From Sulfurovum sp. (GTDB lineage Bacteria > Campylobacterota > Campylobacteria > Campylobacterales > Sulfurovaceae), in NCBI GenBank assembly GCA_030634925.1, contig DAOVZV010000029.1, forward strand, positions 1 through 8,705: a DNA stretch of 8,705 bases, read 5' to 3'. Under the pieces are notes generated by a model. The model saw only the letters and a program-made list of their open reading frames with translations. It was not told where the DNA came from and did not search any database. Of the stretch, positions 1-5,753 are shown in pieces (position 1 is the first letter of the stretch; every line of letters starts with the position of its first letter). A program made the translations under genes and the position numbers.

Positions 1-939
1 ATGAATGATATCAAAATAGGGTTAGAGTCAATAGATTGGCAAAACTACTCTATAGAAGTGGCATCTAGTTATGCTAGTTTTCGCTCTTATTATCGTATAT
101 ATAAAGAGAACAAAAGCTATATACTGATGGACAGCTCATTGGATTTGGATAGTCTATTACCATTTGTAGATATAAACCATAGATTATCACAAAGCAAAGT
201 AAAAGCACCCCAAATAATAGCACAAAACATACAAAAAGGCTATCTAATACTAGAAGACTTCGGAGATACACACTACCTAGATATACTCACCAAAGACAAC
301 TACCAACAACTCTACCAAAAAGCAATACAAGAGATTATCAAAATGCAACAATCAGATATATCCAATCTCTCTATCTATGACAAAGAGTTCCTAATCTTCG
401 AGATGAACCTAATGCAAGAGTGGTATCTGGAAAAATATCTAAATATTACACTATCTAAAAAAGAAATAAATATCATAAATGATAGTATAGAAAAGATAGC
501 CAACACAGTACTATCTCAACCACAAGATACATTTGTCCATAGAGATTTTCATTCGAGAAATATATTATATACACCAACCAAAGATATAGGTATCATAGAC
601 TTCCAAGATGCAAAATCAGGAGCTATAACTTATGATTTGGTATCTCTACTAAGAGACTGTTATATAGAGTGGAATACATCAGAAGTAGAGAAACTAGCAC
701 TATACTACAAAGACCAAGCCAAACTAGATATAGATGATAAGACATTTATCAGATGGTTTGATTTTATGGGACTACAAAGACATATAAAAGTATTAGGAAT
801 ATTTAGCAGACTATATCTAAGAGACGGCAAAGATGGATACCTAAAAGACATACCACTCACACTCAAATATGTATTGGATATATCTAGTAAATATGAAGAG
901 TTGGATGGATTGTGTGAGATATTGAAAGGAACAAAATGA
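1..939 (+). CDS. amgK: AmgK-type anomeric sugar kinase (N-acetylmuramate/N-acetylglucosamine 1-kinase)
   Basis: Cytoplasmic kinase of the aminoglycoside phosphotransferase fold, expected to phosphorylate recovered MurNAc (and GlcNAc) at the anomeric C1 position with ATP. The 312-residue product shows the catalytic loop HRDFHSRN at residues 180-187 (D182 as base, N187 for metal) and the metal-binding DFQDA at 200-204. Near the N-terminus it has 'ASFRSYYR', and near the C-terminus 'MGLQRHIKVLGIFSRLYLRD', both of which I remember from the Pseudomonas AmgK family. Pseudomonas proteins are about 340 residues, with the extra length mainly at the N-terminus. The ATG is the first base of the window, so an upstream start or Shine-Dalgarno sequence cannot be checked. 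The gene overlaps murU by 4 nt (ATGA), the same order as in Pseudomonas, which supports the recycling role. Sugar specificity is inferred; a related sugar-1-kinase for another glycoconjugate is the main alternative. Confidence 0.85.
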   Translation: MNDIKIGLESIDWQNYSIEVASSYASFRSYYRIYKENKSYILMDSSLDLDSLLPFVDINHRLSQSKVKAPQIIAQNIQKGYLILEDFGDTHYLDILTKDNYQQLYQKAIQEIIKMQQSDISNLSIYDKEFLIFEMNLMQEWYLEKYLNITLSKKEINIINDSIEKIANTVLSQPQDTFVHRDFHSRNILYTPTKDIGIIDFQDAKSGAITYDLVSLLRDCYIEWNTSEVEKLALYYKDQAKLDIDDKTFIRWFDFMGLQRHIKVLGIFSRLYLRDGKDGYLKDIPLTLKYVLDISSKYEELDGLCEILKGTK

Positions 940-1598
940 AAGCAATGATACTATCAGCAGGATTAGGTACAAGAATGAGACCTCTTACCAATCATACACC
1001 AAAGCCATTACTTGTAGCAGGAGACAAACCTCTAATAGTGTGGCATATAGAGAGATTGGCTAGATTGGGATTTGAAGAGATAATCATCAATATCGCTCAT
1101 CTAGGCTATATGATACCAGAGTATCTAGGAGATGGTAGCAAATGGAATATACGCATAACATATTCAGATGAACAGCAAGAGGGAGCATTGGAGAGTGCAG
1201 GAGGGATTATCAAGGCTTTACCTTTGCTAGGAGATGAGCTATTTTTGGTAATCAATGGTGATATTTGGTGTGATTATGATTTTGATATAGATTATAATCT
1301 ACCAAAAGATAAATTGGCTAATTTGATACTTGTATCAAATCCTCAACACAATCCAAATGGTGATTTTGACTTGATAGACAATAGAGTAATAGATGAAAAG
1401 GCTTATACATTTTCAGGTATTGGATACTACTCACCAAAACTATTTGAAGATATGGAGTATGGCAAAAAAGCATTAGCACCTATGCTTAGAGAAGCTATGA
1501 GTAGAGATGAGGTAATGGGAGAGTTATATAATGGTTATTGGTTTGATATTGGTACACCTCAACGGTTGGAGGAGTTGGATAATCTGCTTCAAGGATAG
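936..1598 (+). CDS. murU: MurU-type N-acetylmuramate-1-phosphate uridylyltransferase
   Basis: Nucleotidyltransferase that would join MurNAc-1-phosphate to UTP, giving UDP-MurNAc and pyrophosphate. This skips the MurA/MurB steps and feeds peptidoglycan precursor synthesis in the cytoplasm. The 220-residue protein opens with the sugar-nucleotidyltransferase signature AGLGTRMRP at residues 8-16, followed by K23 in 'TPKPLL'. The metal-binding aspartate is D109 in 'VINGDIW'. The short length without a C-terminal hexapeptide-repeat domain fits MurU rather than GlmU or GalU. An AAAGGA site lies 5 nt before the ATG, inside amgK, and the ATGA overlap implies coupled translation. Other short nucleotidyltransferases (for mannose-1-P or GlcNAc-1-P) have the same fold; the adjacent kinase is the main reason for choosing MurU. 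Confidence 0.87.
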   Translation: MKAMILSAGLGTRMRPLTNHTPKPLLVAGDKPLIVWHIERLARLGFEEIIINIAHLGYMIPEYLGDGSKWNIRITYSDEQQEGALESAGGIIKALPLLGDELFLVINGDIWCDYDFDIDYNLPKDKLANLILVSNPQHNPNGDFDLIDNRVIDEKAYTFSGIGYYSPKLFEDMEYGKKALAPMLREAMSRDEVMGELYNGYWFDIGTPQRLEELDNLLQG

Positions 1599-1599
1599 G

Positions 1600-1610
1600 T
1601 ATGATACAAT
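1600..1610 (+). promoter_or_regulatory. Possible -10 region for vapD
   Basis: The 44-nt gap between murU and vapD contains TATGATACAAT, which offers two overlapping -10-like hexamers (TATGAT and TACAAT). Transcription would begin around 1612-1617, before the AAAAGGA ribosome site. There is no convincing -35 box, which is normal for Campylobacterota promoters. The site overlaps the end of the intergenic gap closest to murU, and readthrough from murU is equally possible. Confidence 0.35.
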
Positions 1611-1642
1611 TACTATTACAAAAAAATTAAAAGGATTTTAAT

Positions 1643-1969
1643 ATGGCTTACGGTATTGCTTTTGATATAGATACAAATTGTTATAAAGATTTTATTAAAA
1701 AAAAGTTTCCAGAACTTGATGAGATAAAAGCTTATAAAAAAGCCTCTTCAAGATTAACTCATGTATATAAAGAGATAGAAGATGCTATGTATAGGGCAGG
1801 GTTTATTAGACTTCAAGGTTCAGTATATAGAACAGAAGACAAAGACGATATAGATTCAATATTTGATGCTGTTGATGAATTATCAACTATTGAAGGTCTC
1901 AAAGAGTGTGTAAAGAGTGTTCGTGGTTTTAGAATGGATGGATGGTCTGATATTAAAAAGAGAATATAA
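1643..1969 (+). CDS. vapD: VapD family protein (small Cas2-fold endoribonuclease/toxin-like)
   Basis: The 108-residue product matches the VapD pattern: N-terminal 'YGIAFDID', a central 'GFIRLQGSVYRTEDKDD', and a C-terminal 'VKSVRGFRMDGWSDI'. H. pylori VapD is known as a ribonuclease with a Cas2-like ferredoxin fold whose early aspartate in 'AFDL' is important; D8 here is the equivalent position. The start is supported by AAAAGGA ending 7 nt before the ATG. No partner antitoxin gene (VapX-like) fits in the 44-nt upstream gap or downstream. Its 11 isoleucine codons are 5 ATT, 6 ATA and no ATC, whereas amgK uses about 30 ATA, 7 ATC and 2 ATT, suggesting a different history. A run of eight A (1697-1704) lies early in the gene. 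It ends 10 nt from the 3' end of the converging tRNA gene. The family call is firm; toxicity or RNase activity here is inferred. Confidence 0.85.
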   Translation: MAYGIAFDIDTNCYKDFIKKKFPELDEIKAYKKASSRLTHVYKEIEDAMYRAGFIRLQGSVYRTEDKDDIDSIFDAVDELSTIEGLKECVKSVRGFRMDGWSDIKKRI

Positions 1970-1979
1970 AAACACCAAA

Positions 1980-2055
1980 TGGTATCCCCACGAGGACTCG
2001 AACCTCGAGCTAAACCTTAGGAGGGTTCTGCTTTATCCAGTTAAGCGATAAGGAC
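1980..2055 (-). tRNA. tRNA-Arg, anticodon CCU
   Basis: Read on the minus strand, this 76-nt segment folds as a complete tRNA with an encoded CCA. The acceptor arm pairs GTCCTTA with TGGGGAT (two G-U pairs in the middle and one at the end), and the discriminator base is A. The D stem is GCTT/AAGC around a loop containing GGATA. The anticodon stem is GAACC/GGTTT with the seven-base loop CTCCTAA, so the anticodon is CCT, reading AGG arginine codons. The variable loop has four bases, and the T arm is CGAGG-TTCGAGT-CCTCG. The A after GG in the D loop is typical of bacterial arginine tRNAs. No mismatch was found in any stem. Confidence 0.94.
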
Positions 2056-2068
2056 ACAATGGATGTGC

Positions 2069-2074
2069 ATTATA
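2069..2074 (-). promoter_or_regulatory. -10 box of the tRNA-Arg promoter
   Basis: A perfect TATAAT on the minus strand lies 13 nt upstream of the tRNA 5' end, so transcription would start about 6 nt before the mature tRNA. The hexamer about 17 nt further upstream (AGCATA) is not a good -35 box. Instead the region is T-rich on this strand (stretch around 2097-2110), as expected for sigma70 promoters of Campylobacterota. Confidence 0.7.
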
Positions 2075-2091
2075 TCCAAATTTCAGACCAT

Positions 2092-2102
2092 TATGCTAAA
2101 AT
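2092..2102 (+). promoter_or_regulatory. Extended -10 promoter for the ABC-F/min/helicase unit
   Basis: TATGCTAAAAT contains TAAAAT (2097-2102) preceded by TGC, an extended -10 arrangement common in Campylobacterota. Transcription would begin near 2109, leaving a 5' leader of about 24 nt before the TTG start at 2133. It stands back to back with the tRNA promoter; the two predicted start sites are only about 47 bp apart. No clear -35 box is visible. Confidence 0.5.
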
Positions 2103-2120
2103 ACTAAAAATGAATAATTA

Positions 2121-2126
2121 TAAGGA
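2121..2126 (+). promoter_or_regulatory. Ribosome binding site that fixes the TTG start of the ABC-F gene
   Basis: TAAGGA ends 6 nt before the TTG at 2133. An ATG at 2129-2131 is only 2 nt from the site and is out of frame, giving ATG-ATT-GCT-TAG, so the real start must be TTG. Confidence 0.75.
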
Positions 2127-2132
2127 TTATGA

Positions 2133-3725
2133 TTGCTTAGTACAGTAAATTTGACACAACGATATGGTAAGAGAGTTCTTTTTGACAAGATTAATATAAC
2201 GCTAGATGTAGGCAAGAGATATGGACTTATCGGTGCAAATGGTGCTGGTAAATCTACATTTATCAAGATTTTATCAGGTGAGATAGAGCAGAGTGATGGA
2301 GAGGTACAGCTTCAACCTAGTCTTCGATTGGGTGTATTGGGTCAAAATCAGTATGCCTTTGAGGAATATACTCTAACTGACGCTGTACTCTATGGTAACA
2401 AGATATTATTTGATGCTCAAAAAGAGAAAGAGAAGCTATATATGGAGGGGGATTTTGAGGATGATGCTGTCAATACCCGTCTAGGTGAGCTTGAGATGAT
2501 ATGTGCTGATGAAGACCCTACCTATGAGTCTGATGTGAAGATAGAGAAGCTATTGGCATCTTTGGGATTTCCTACAGATACACATAGTGAGCTTATGTCA
2601 TCTTTGACTGGTGGAGATAAGTTCAAGATACTATTGGCACAGGTTCTATTTTTGAAGCCTGATGTACTACTACTAGATGAGCCTACCAATAACCTCGATA
2701 TGGAGACTATATCTTGGTTAGAAAATGAGCTAAAAAGACATGAGGGAACTCTACTGGTCATATCTCATGATAGACACTTTATCAATGGTGTAGTAACTCA
2801 TATACTTGACCTTGACTTCCAAAATATTAGAGAATTTTCAGGGAATTATGATGAGTGGTATATAGCTGCCAATCTCATAGCCAAACAAGCACAGATAGAT
2901 AGAGCTAAGGGTATGAAAGAGAAAGAAGAACTAGAGAAGTTTATCACAAGGTTTAGTGCAAACGCATCAAAAGCCAAACAAGCGACAAGCCGTCAAAAGA
3001 GATTAGACAAGCTAGATGTACAAGAGATAAAACTATCTAGCAGAAGAGACCCATCTATTATGTTTAAACCTCATAGAGATATAGGTAATGAGGTACTAGA
3101 GATAGAGTCTCTAAGCAAAAGCTATGATGATATAAAGGTGTTTGAAAATCTATCTTTCAAGCTAAACTCTGATGAGAAGATAGCTATCATCGGTGGTAAT
3201 GGAGTAGGTAAAACAACTTTAGTCAAGATACTTATGGGTGAACTAGAAGCTGATAGTGGTATATATAAATGGGGTCAGACTATTACAACGAGCTATTTCC
3301 CTCAAAATACTACTGATTTGGTAATAGGTGATGATGAGTTACCTCAATGGATACAGGGCTTTGACCAGAAGTGGCATATCGACGATATTCGCAAGACTTT
3401 GGGTCGTATGTTGTTTTCAGGTGAAGAGCAGAAGAAGAAGATAGATAGCTGTTCTGGTGGAGAGAAGCATAGAGTAATGCTAAGTAAGATTATGATGGAC
3501 TCTTCCAATTTCTTGGTAATGGATGAGCCAAATAACCATTTAGACCTAGAAGCTATTGTAGCACTTGGTGAAGCACTACACAACTATCAAGGTGGTGTGA
3601 TATGTGTATCTCACGATAGGGAGCTAATAGATGCTTTTGCAAATCGTATAATACAGATACAAGATGATGGTAGTATCATAGATTTCCATGGTGATTATGA
3701 GACATTTGTAGAACAACATAGCTAA
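2133..3725 (+). CDS. ABC-F family ATPase, YbiT type
   Basis: Soluble protein with two ATP-binding cassettes and no membrane segments, of the ABC-F group whose members bind the ribosomal E site and affect translation. It is 530 residues long, the same length I recall for E. coli YbiT, and shares its opening pattern and the 'RFSANASKAKQATSRQKR' linker region (273-290). Cassette 1 has Walker A GANGAGKST (34-42), a degenerate signature LTGGD (158-162) and Walker B LLLDEPTNNLD (179-189), with switch H212. Cassette 2 has GGNGVGKTT (354-362), signature CSGGE (440-444), Walker B with D464/E465 and switch H494. Its D-loop region reads DEPNNHLD, where DEPTNHLD is usual. The TTG start is supported by TAAGGA. 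It is first in the compact unit, 16 nt before minC. The exact cellular role of YbiT-type proteins is not settled; antibiotic resistance by ribosome protection is possible but nothing here shows it. Confidence 0.93.
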   Translation: MLSTVNLTQRYGKRVLFDKINITLDVGKRYGLIGANGAGKSTFIKILSGEIEQSDGEVQLQPSLRLGVLGQNQYAFEEYTLTDAVLYGNKILFDAQKEKEKLYMEGDFEDDAVNTRLGELEMICADEDPTYESDVKIEKLLASLGFPTDTHSELMSSLTGGDKFKILLAQVLFLKPDVLLLDEPTNNLDMETISWLENELKRHEGTLLVISHDRHFINGVVTHILDLDFQNIREFSGNYDEWYIAANLIAKQAQIDRAKGMKEKEELEKFITRFSANASKAKQATSRQKRLDKLDVQEIKLSSRRDPSIMFKPHRDIGNEVLEIESLSKSYDDIKVFENLSFKLNSDEKIAIIGGNGVGKTTLVKILMGELEADSGIYKWGQTITTSYFPQNTTDLVIGDDELPQWIQGFDQKWHIDDIRKTLGRMLFSGEEQKKKIDSCSGGEKHRVMLSKIMMDSSNFLVMDEPNNHLDLEAIVALGEALHNYQGGVICVSHDRELIDAFANRIIQIQDDGSIIDFHGDYETFVEQHS

Positions 3726-3730
3726 ATAAA

Positions 3731-3736
3731 AAGGGG
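3731..3736 (+). promoter_or_regulatory. Ribosome binding site that fixes the TTG start of minC
   Basis: AAGGGG ends 5 nt before the TTG at 3742. The ATG at 3737 directly abuts the site, is out of frame and ends at once (ATG-GTT-TGA), so it cannot be the start of minC. Confidence 0.7.
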
Positions 3737-3741
3737 ATGGT

Positions 3742-4380
3742 TTGAAAGGTAATCAATTTTCAGTCAAGATATATGAGACTATGATAGAGAGTATAGAAGA
3801 TGAGGTAGAGTTTATCTCGTTTTTCGATACTAACTATGAACTATTTAAAGACCATTTGATAAGTATCAAGGGTGAGATTAGCAGAGATATGAAAGATTAC
3901 CTCAGTGATAAGTCTCTTTATTATATACAAAATACAAATATACCAAAAAGCCGTTCCAAAAAAGAGATAAAAGATACCATAGAAGCAGAACAGATAAAAT
4001 CTGAACAAAATCAAAAAGATATAGAAGACGAGTTGGCAAAACTATCTCATCGTCTGCAAAATAATCTAAAAGTACTAGATACAATAGTTAGAAGTGGTCA
4101 AGAGTTGAAGATAGATGGTGATTTGCTTCTGCTAAACCGTGTAAATAGTGGAGCTACTATCGAGACTAGTGGTAATCTAATCATCACTCAGGTAGTGGAG
4201 GGTGATATTCGTTGTAATGGTGGATTTTTGATGGTAAATGCTTCACAAAAAGCTAATATAATATTTAATGGCATAGTAGTAGAAAATGAGAAACTAGAAG
4301 ATAGACTAAATAGAATAGAACTTAAAAATCATAGATTGGTAATAACACCTGTACTCAAAAAGGAGATAAATTGGGCGTAG
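3742..4380 (+). CDS. minC: Septum site-determining protein MinC
   Basis: Inhibitor of FtsZ assembly, recruited to the membrane by MinD to block division near the poles. The 212-residue protein is divergent in its N-terminal FtsZ-binding domain (about 1-70). Residues 71-107 form a strongly charged, probably helical linker. Residues 108-212 form the C-terminal beta-helix domain, marked by 'VRSGQEL' (116-122), 'GDLLLLNRVNSGATIETSGN' (126-145), 'GDIRCNGG' and the closing 'HRLVITPVL'. That domain dimerises and contacts MinD. The arrangement resembles H. pylori MinC, including the N-terminal 'ELFKDHLISIKGEI' stretch, as I remember it. The start is TTG after AAGGGG. The last 10 nt overlap minD, whose ribosome site lies inside minC. 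Position directly before minD and minE makes the call firm despite low conservation of the N-terminal half. Confidence 0.87.
   Translation: MKGNQFSVKIYETMIESIEDEVEFISFFDTNYELFKDHLISIKGEISRDMKDYLSDKSLYYIQNTNIPKSRSKKEIKDTIEAEQIKSEQNQKDIEDELAKLSHRLQNNLKVLDTIVRSGQELKIDGDLLLLNRVNSGATIETSGNLIITQVVEGDIRCNGGFLMVNASQKANIIFNGIVVENEKLEDRLNRIELKNHRLVITPVLKKEINWA
4360..4365 (+). promoter_or_regulatory. Ribosome binding site for the TTG start of minD
   Basis: AAGGAG inside the 3' end of minC ends 5 nt before the TTG at 4371. No ATG or GTG is available between this site and the deviant Walker A sequence, so TTG is the only workable start and it forces a 10-nt overlap with minC. Confidence 0.75.
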
Positions 4381-5183
4381 TAATAGCAGTAATTAGTGGA
4401 AAAGGTGGAGTTGGTAAGACAACTGCTTCTGCAAATATAGGATTGGGTATAGCTCAAAATGACAAAAAATGTGTTGTGGTTGATTTTGATATAGGTCAGC
4501 GTAATCTTGATATGATACTAGGGCTTGAAAATCGTGTGGTGTATGATTTGGTACAGGTAATGGACAAAGAAGCATCTCTAAGACAAGCACTAATCAGAAG
4601 CAAAGCCAACCCTAATATGTTTTTCCTAGCTGCTTCACAGACCAAAGACAAGAGTGTATTGGAATCATCAAAGGTACAAAAGCTTATAAATAATCTCAAA
4701 AAAGAGTTTGACTTTGTGATACTAGACTCTCCTGCTGGTATAGAGAGTGGATACGAGCATACGATAGAGTTCGCTGATGTGGCTGTGGTAGTAGTCAATC
4801 CTGAGGTATCTTCTATCCGTGATGCTGATAGGGCTATAGGGATATTAGACTCCAAAAGCCAAAAGGTCAAAGAGGGTCATGATGTAGGTAAATACCTCAT
4901 CATCAACCGTATAATCCCAAAGATGGTACAGAGTGGAGAGATGCTAAGAAGTGAAGATATTTTGGATATTTTGAGTATTCCTCTTATAGGTAAAGTACCT
5001 GAAGACAAAGGCGTAATAGATGCGTCAAACCAAGGTAAACCAATTATATTAAATAAAAACTCTGGAGCAGGACAAGCATATCAGAGAATAGCAAATAGAT
5101 TGTGTGGACAAGATATACCTATATATGATATAGAAGCAGATGAAAAAGGACTATTTAGCAAACTAGCAGGGATGTTTCACTAA
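4371..5183 (+). CDS. minD: Septum site-determining ATPase MinD
   Basis: ParA/MinD-type ATPase that dimerises on ATP, binds the inner membrane, recruits MinC and is released by MinE. The 270-residue protein has the deviant Walker A GKGGVGKTT (10-18) with signature lysine K11 and K16. Switch I is 'DFDIGQRNLD' (38-47), where family members usually have L at the Q position. Switch II is 'LDSPAGIESG' (118-127), and 'NPEVSSIRDADR' spans 143-154. The C-terminal 'KGLFSKLAGMFH' (259-270) is an amphipathic membrane-targeting helix like that of H. pylori MinD, and no other membrane segment is seen. The MinC and MinE neighbours and this tail separate it from the flagellar relative FlhG. The gene starts with TTG and its TAA stop overlaps the minE ATG by one base. 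Confidence 0.97.
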   Translation: MGVVIAVISGKGGVGKTTASANIGLGIAQNDKKCVVVDFDIGQRNLDMILGLENRVVYDLVQVMDKEASLRQALIRSKANPNMFFLAASQTKDKSVLESSKVQKLINNLKKEFDFVILDSPAGIESGYEHTIEFADVAVVVVNPEVSSIRDADRAIGILDSKSQKVKEGHDVGKYLIINRIIPKMVQSGEMLRSEDILDILSIPLIGKVPEDKGVIDASNQGKPIILNKNSGAGQAYQRIANRLCGQDIPIYDIEADEKGLFSKLAGMFH

Positions 5184-5413
5184 TGTTTGGTTTTCTAAAA
5201 AAGAAGCAGAGTGCTTCGACTGCAAAAGATAGACTAACCATAGCTATAATGTCTGATAGAAGAAAGATAAATGCGTATCCATTTATGGATGAGATGAAAG
5301 CAGAGATAGTAGCAGTCATCCAAAAGTATATAGGCGTAAAAGGCGTAGAGATAAATAATGAGATAAGTGGAGATATAGAAGCTCTATCTATCGAGGTACA
5401 ACTAGATAAATAA
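5183..5413 (+). CDS. minE: Cell division topological specificity factor MinE
   Basis: Small activator of MinD ATPase that drives MinD off the membrane and confines MinC/MinD to the poles. The 76-residue protein has all expected parts. An N-terminal membrane-binding segment 'MFGFLKKK' comes first, followed by the MinD-contact segment 'AKDRLTIAIMSDRR' (14-27). The C-terminal dimerisation domain runs from about 33 to 76 and includes 'EMKAEIVAVIQKYIGV'. It closely resembles H. pylori MinE. The start codon shares one base with the minD stop (TAATG). Only a weak, distant AGGGA (5168-5172) lies upstream, so translation probably depends on ribosomes finishing minD, which would keep MinD and MinE in proportion. 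Confidence 0.96.
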   Translation: MFGFLKKKQSASTAKDRLTIAIMSDRRKINAYPFMDEMKAEIVAVIQKYIGVKGVEINNEISGDIEALSIEVQLDK

Positions 5414-5417
5414 GGAG
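5412..5417 (+). promoter_or_regulatory. Ribosome binding site deciding the start of the 109-residue gene
   Basis: AAGGAG overlaps the minE stop codon. It ends 6 nt before the ATG at 5424 but directly abuts the TTG at 5418, so the ATG is the better start. A later in-frame ATG at 5433 (15 nt away) is too distant from this site, though AGGA at 5421-5424 could serve it. Confidence 0.6.
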
Positions 5418-5423
5418 TTGAGG

Positions 5424-5753
5424 ATGGATGGTATGATAAAAGTAAGCTATAGGGTAATATGTCAAAATGACACTAATCAAGAGGTATCTTTGTCAGATGT
5501 ATTTGCCAATGAAAAGGTACAAAAGGCTATCAAAAGTGAATTTGCCAAAGGTATGAGAAATATCATCATATCCTCCAACATCGAGGGTAATATATCTCTG
5601 GAGACTCAAAAAGAGGTCTTTGAGGTTGTTGTAACAAAAGATGACTTTGCTGATTTGTTAGAACTAGCAGAAGAAGATGCGATAAAGAACAAGAGAGTCA
5701 AGAAAGATTGTGAGGGTGTAGAACTAGTAGATATAGTAACTATAGAAAACTAA
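5424..5753 (+). CDS. Uncharacterised small acidic protein between minE and the SUV3-like helicase
   Basis: I do not recognise this protein. With the ATG at 5424 it has 109 residues; a TTG at 5418 would add two, and the ATG at 5433 would remove three. It looks like a soluble alpha/beta domain. An opening strand 'MIKVSYRVICQN' is followed by a helix 'VFANEKVQKAIKSEFAKGM', a strand 'NIIISSN', a strand 'KEVFEVVVT', a helix 'DDFADLLELAEEDAIKNKR', and a final strand 'VELVDIVTI'. There is no signal peptide, membrane segment or cysteine-pair motif. Coding is supported by its ribosome site, codon use like its neighbours, and its TAATG overlap with the helicase gene. Linked translation suggests it works with the helicase or with the Min proteins, but no function can be assigned. 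Confidence 0.8.
   Translation: MDGMIKVSYRVICQNDTNQEVSLSDVFANEKVQKAIKSEFAKGMRNIIISSNIEGNISLETQKEVFEVVVTKDDFADLLELAEEDAIKNKRVKKDCEGVELVDIVTIEN

Noticed and set aside
1599..1642. Attachment-site repeat matching the tRNA-Arg 3' end, marking vapD as an inserted element
   Set aside because: The murU-vapD gap contains nothing like the tRNA 3' sequence, and no integrase is present.
1643..1969. VapD as part of a CRISPR-Cas adaptation module because of its Cas2-like fold
   Set aside because: There is no repeat-spacer array, no Cas1 and no other cas gene; the sequence pattern is VapD, not Cas2.
2129..2140. ATG at 2129 as start of the ABC-F gene
   Set aside because: It is in another frame and reaches TAG after three codons.
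4371..5183. The flagellar regulator FlhG instead of MinD
   Set aside because: The C-terminal membrane helix and the direct minC and minE neighbours fit MinD; no flagellar gene is nearby.
5418..5423. TTG at 5418 as start of the 109-residue gene
   Set aside because: The AAGGAG site ends at 5417 with no spacing to this TTG, whereas the ATG at 5424 has a normal 6-nt spacing.
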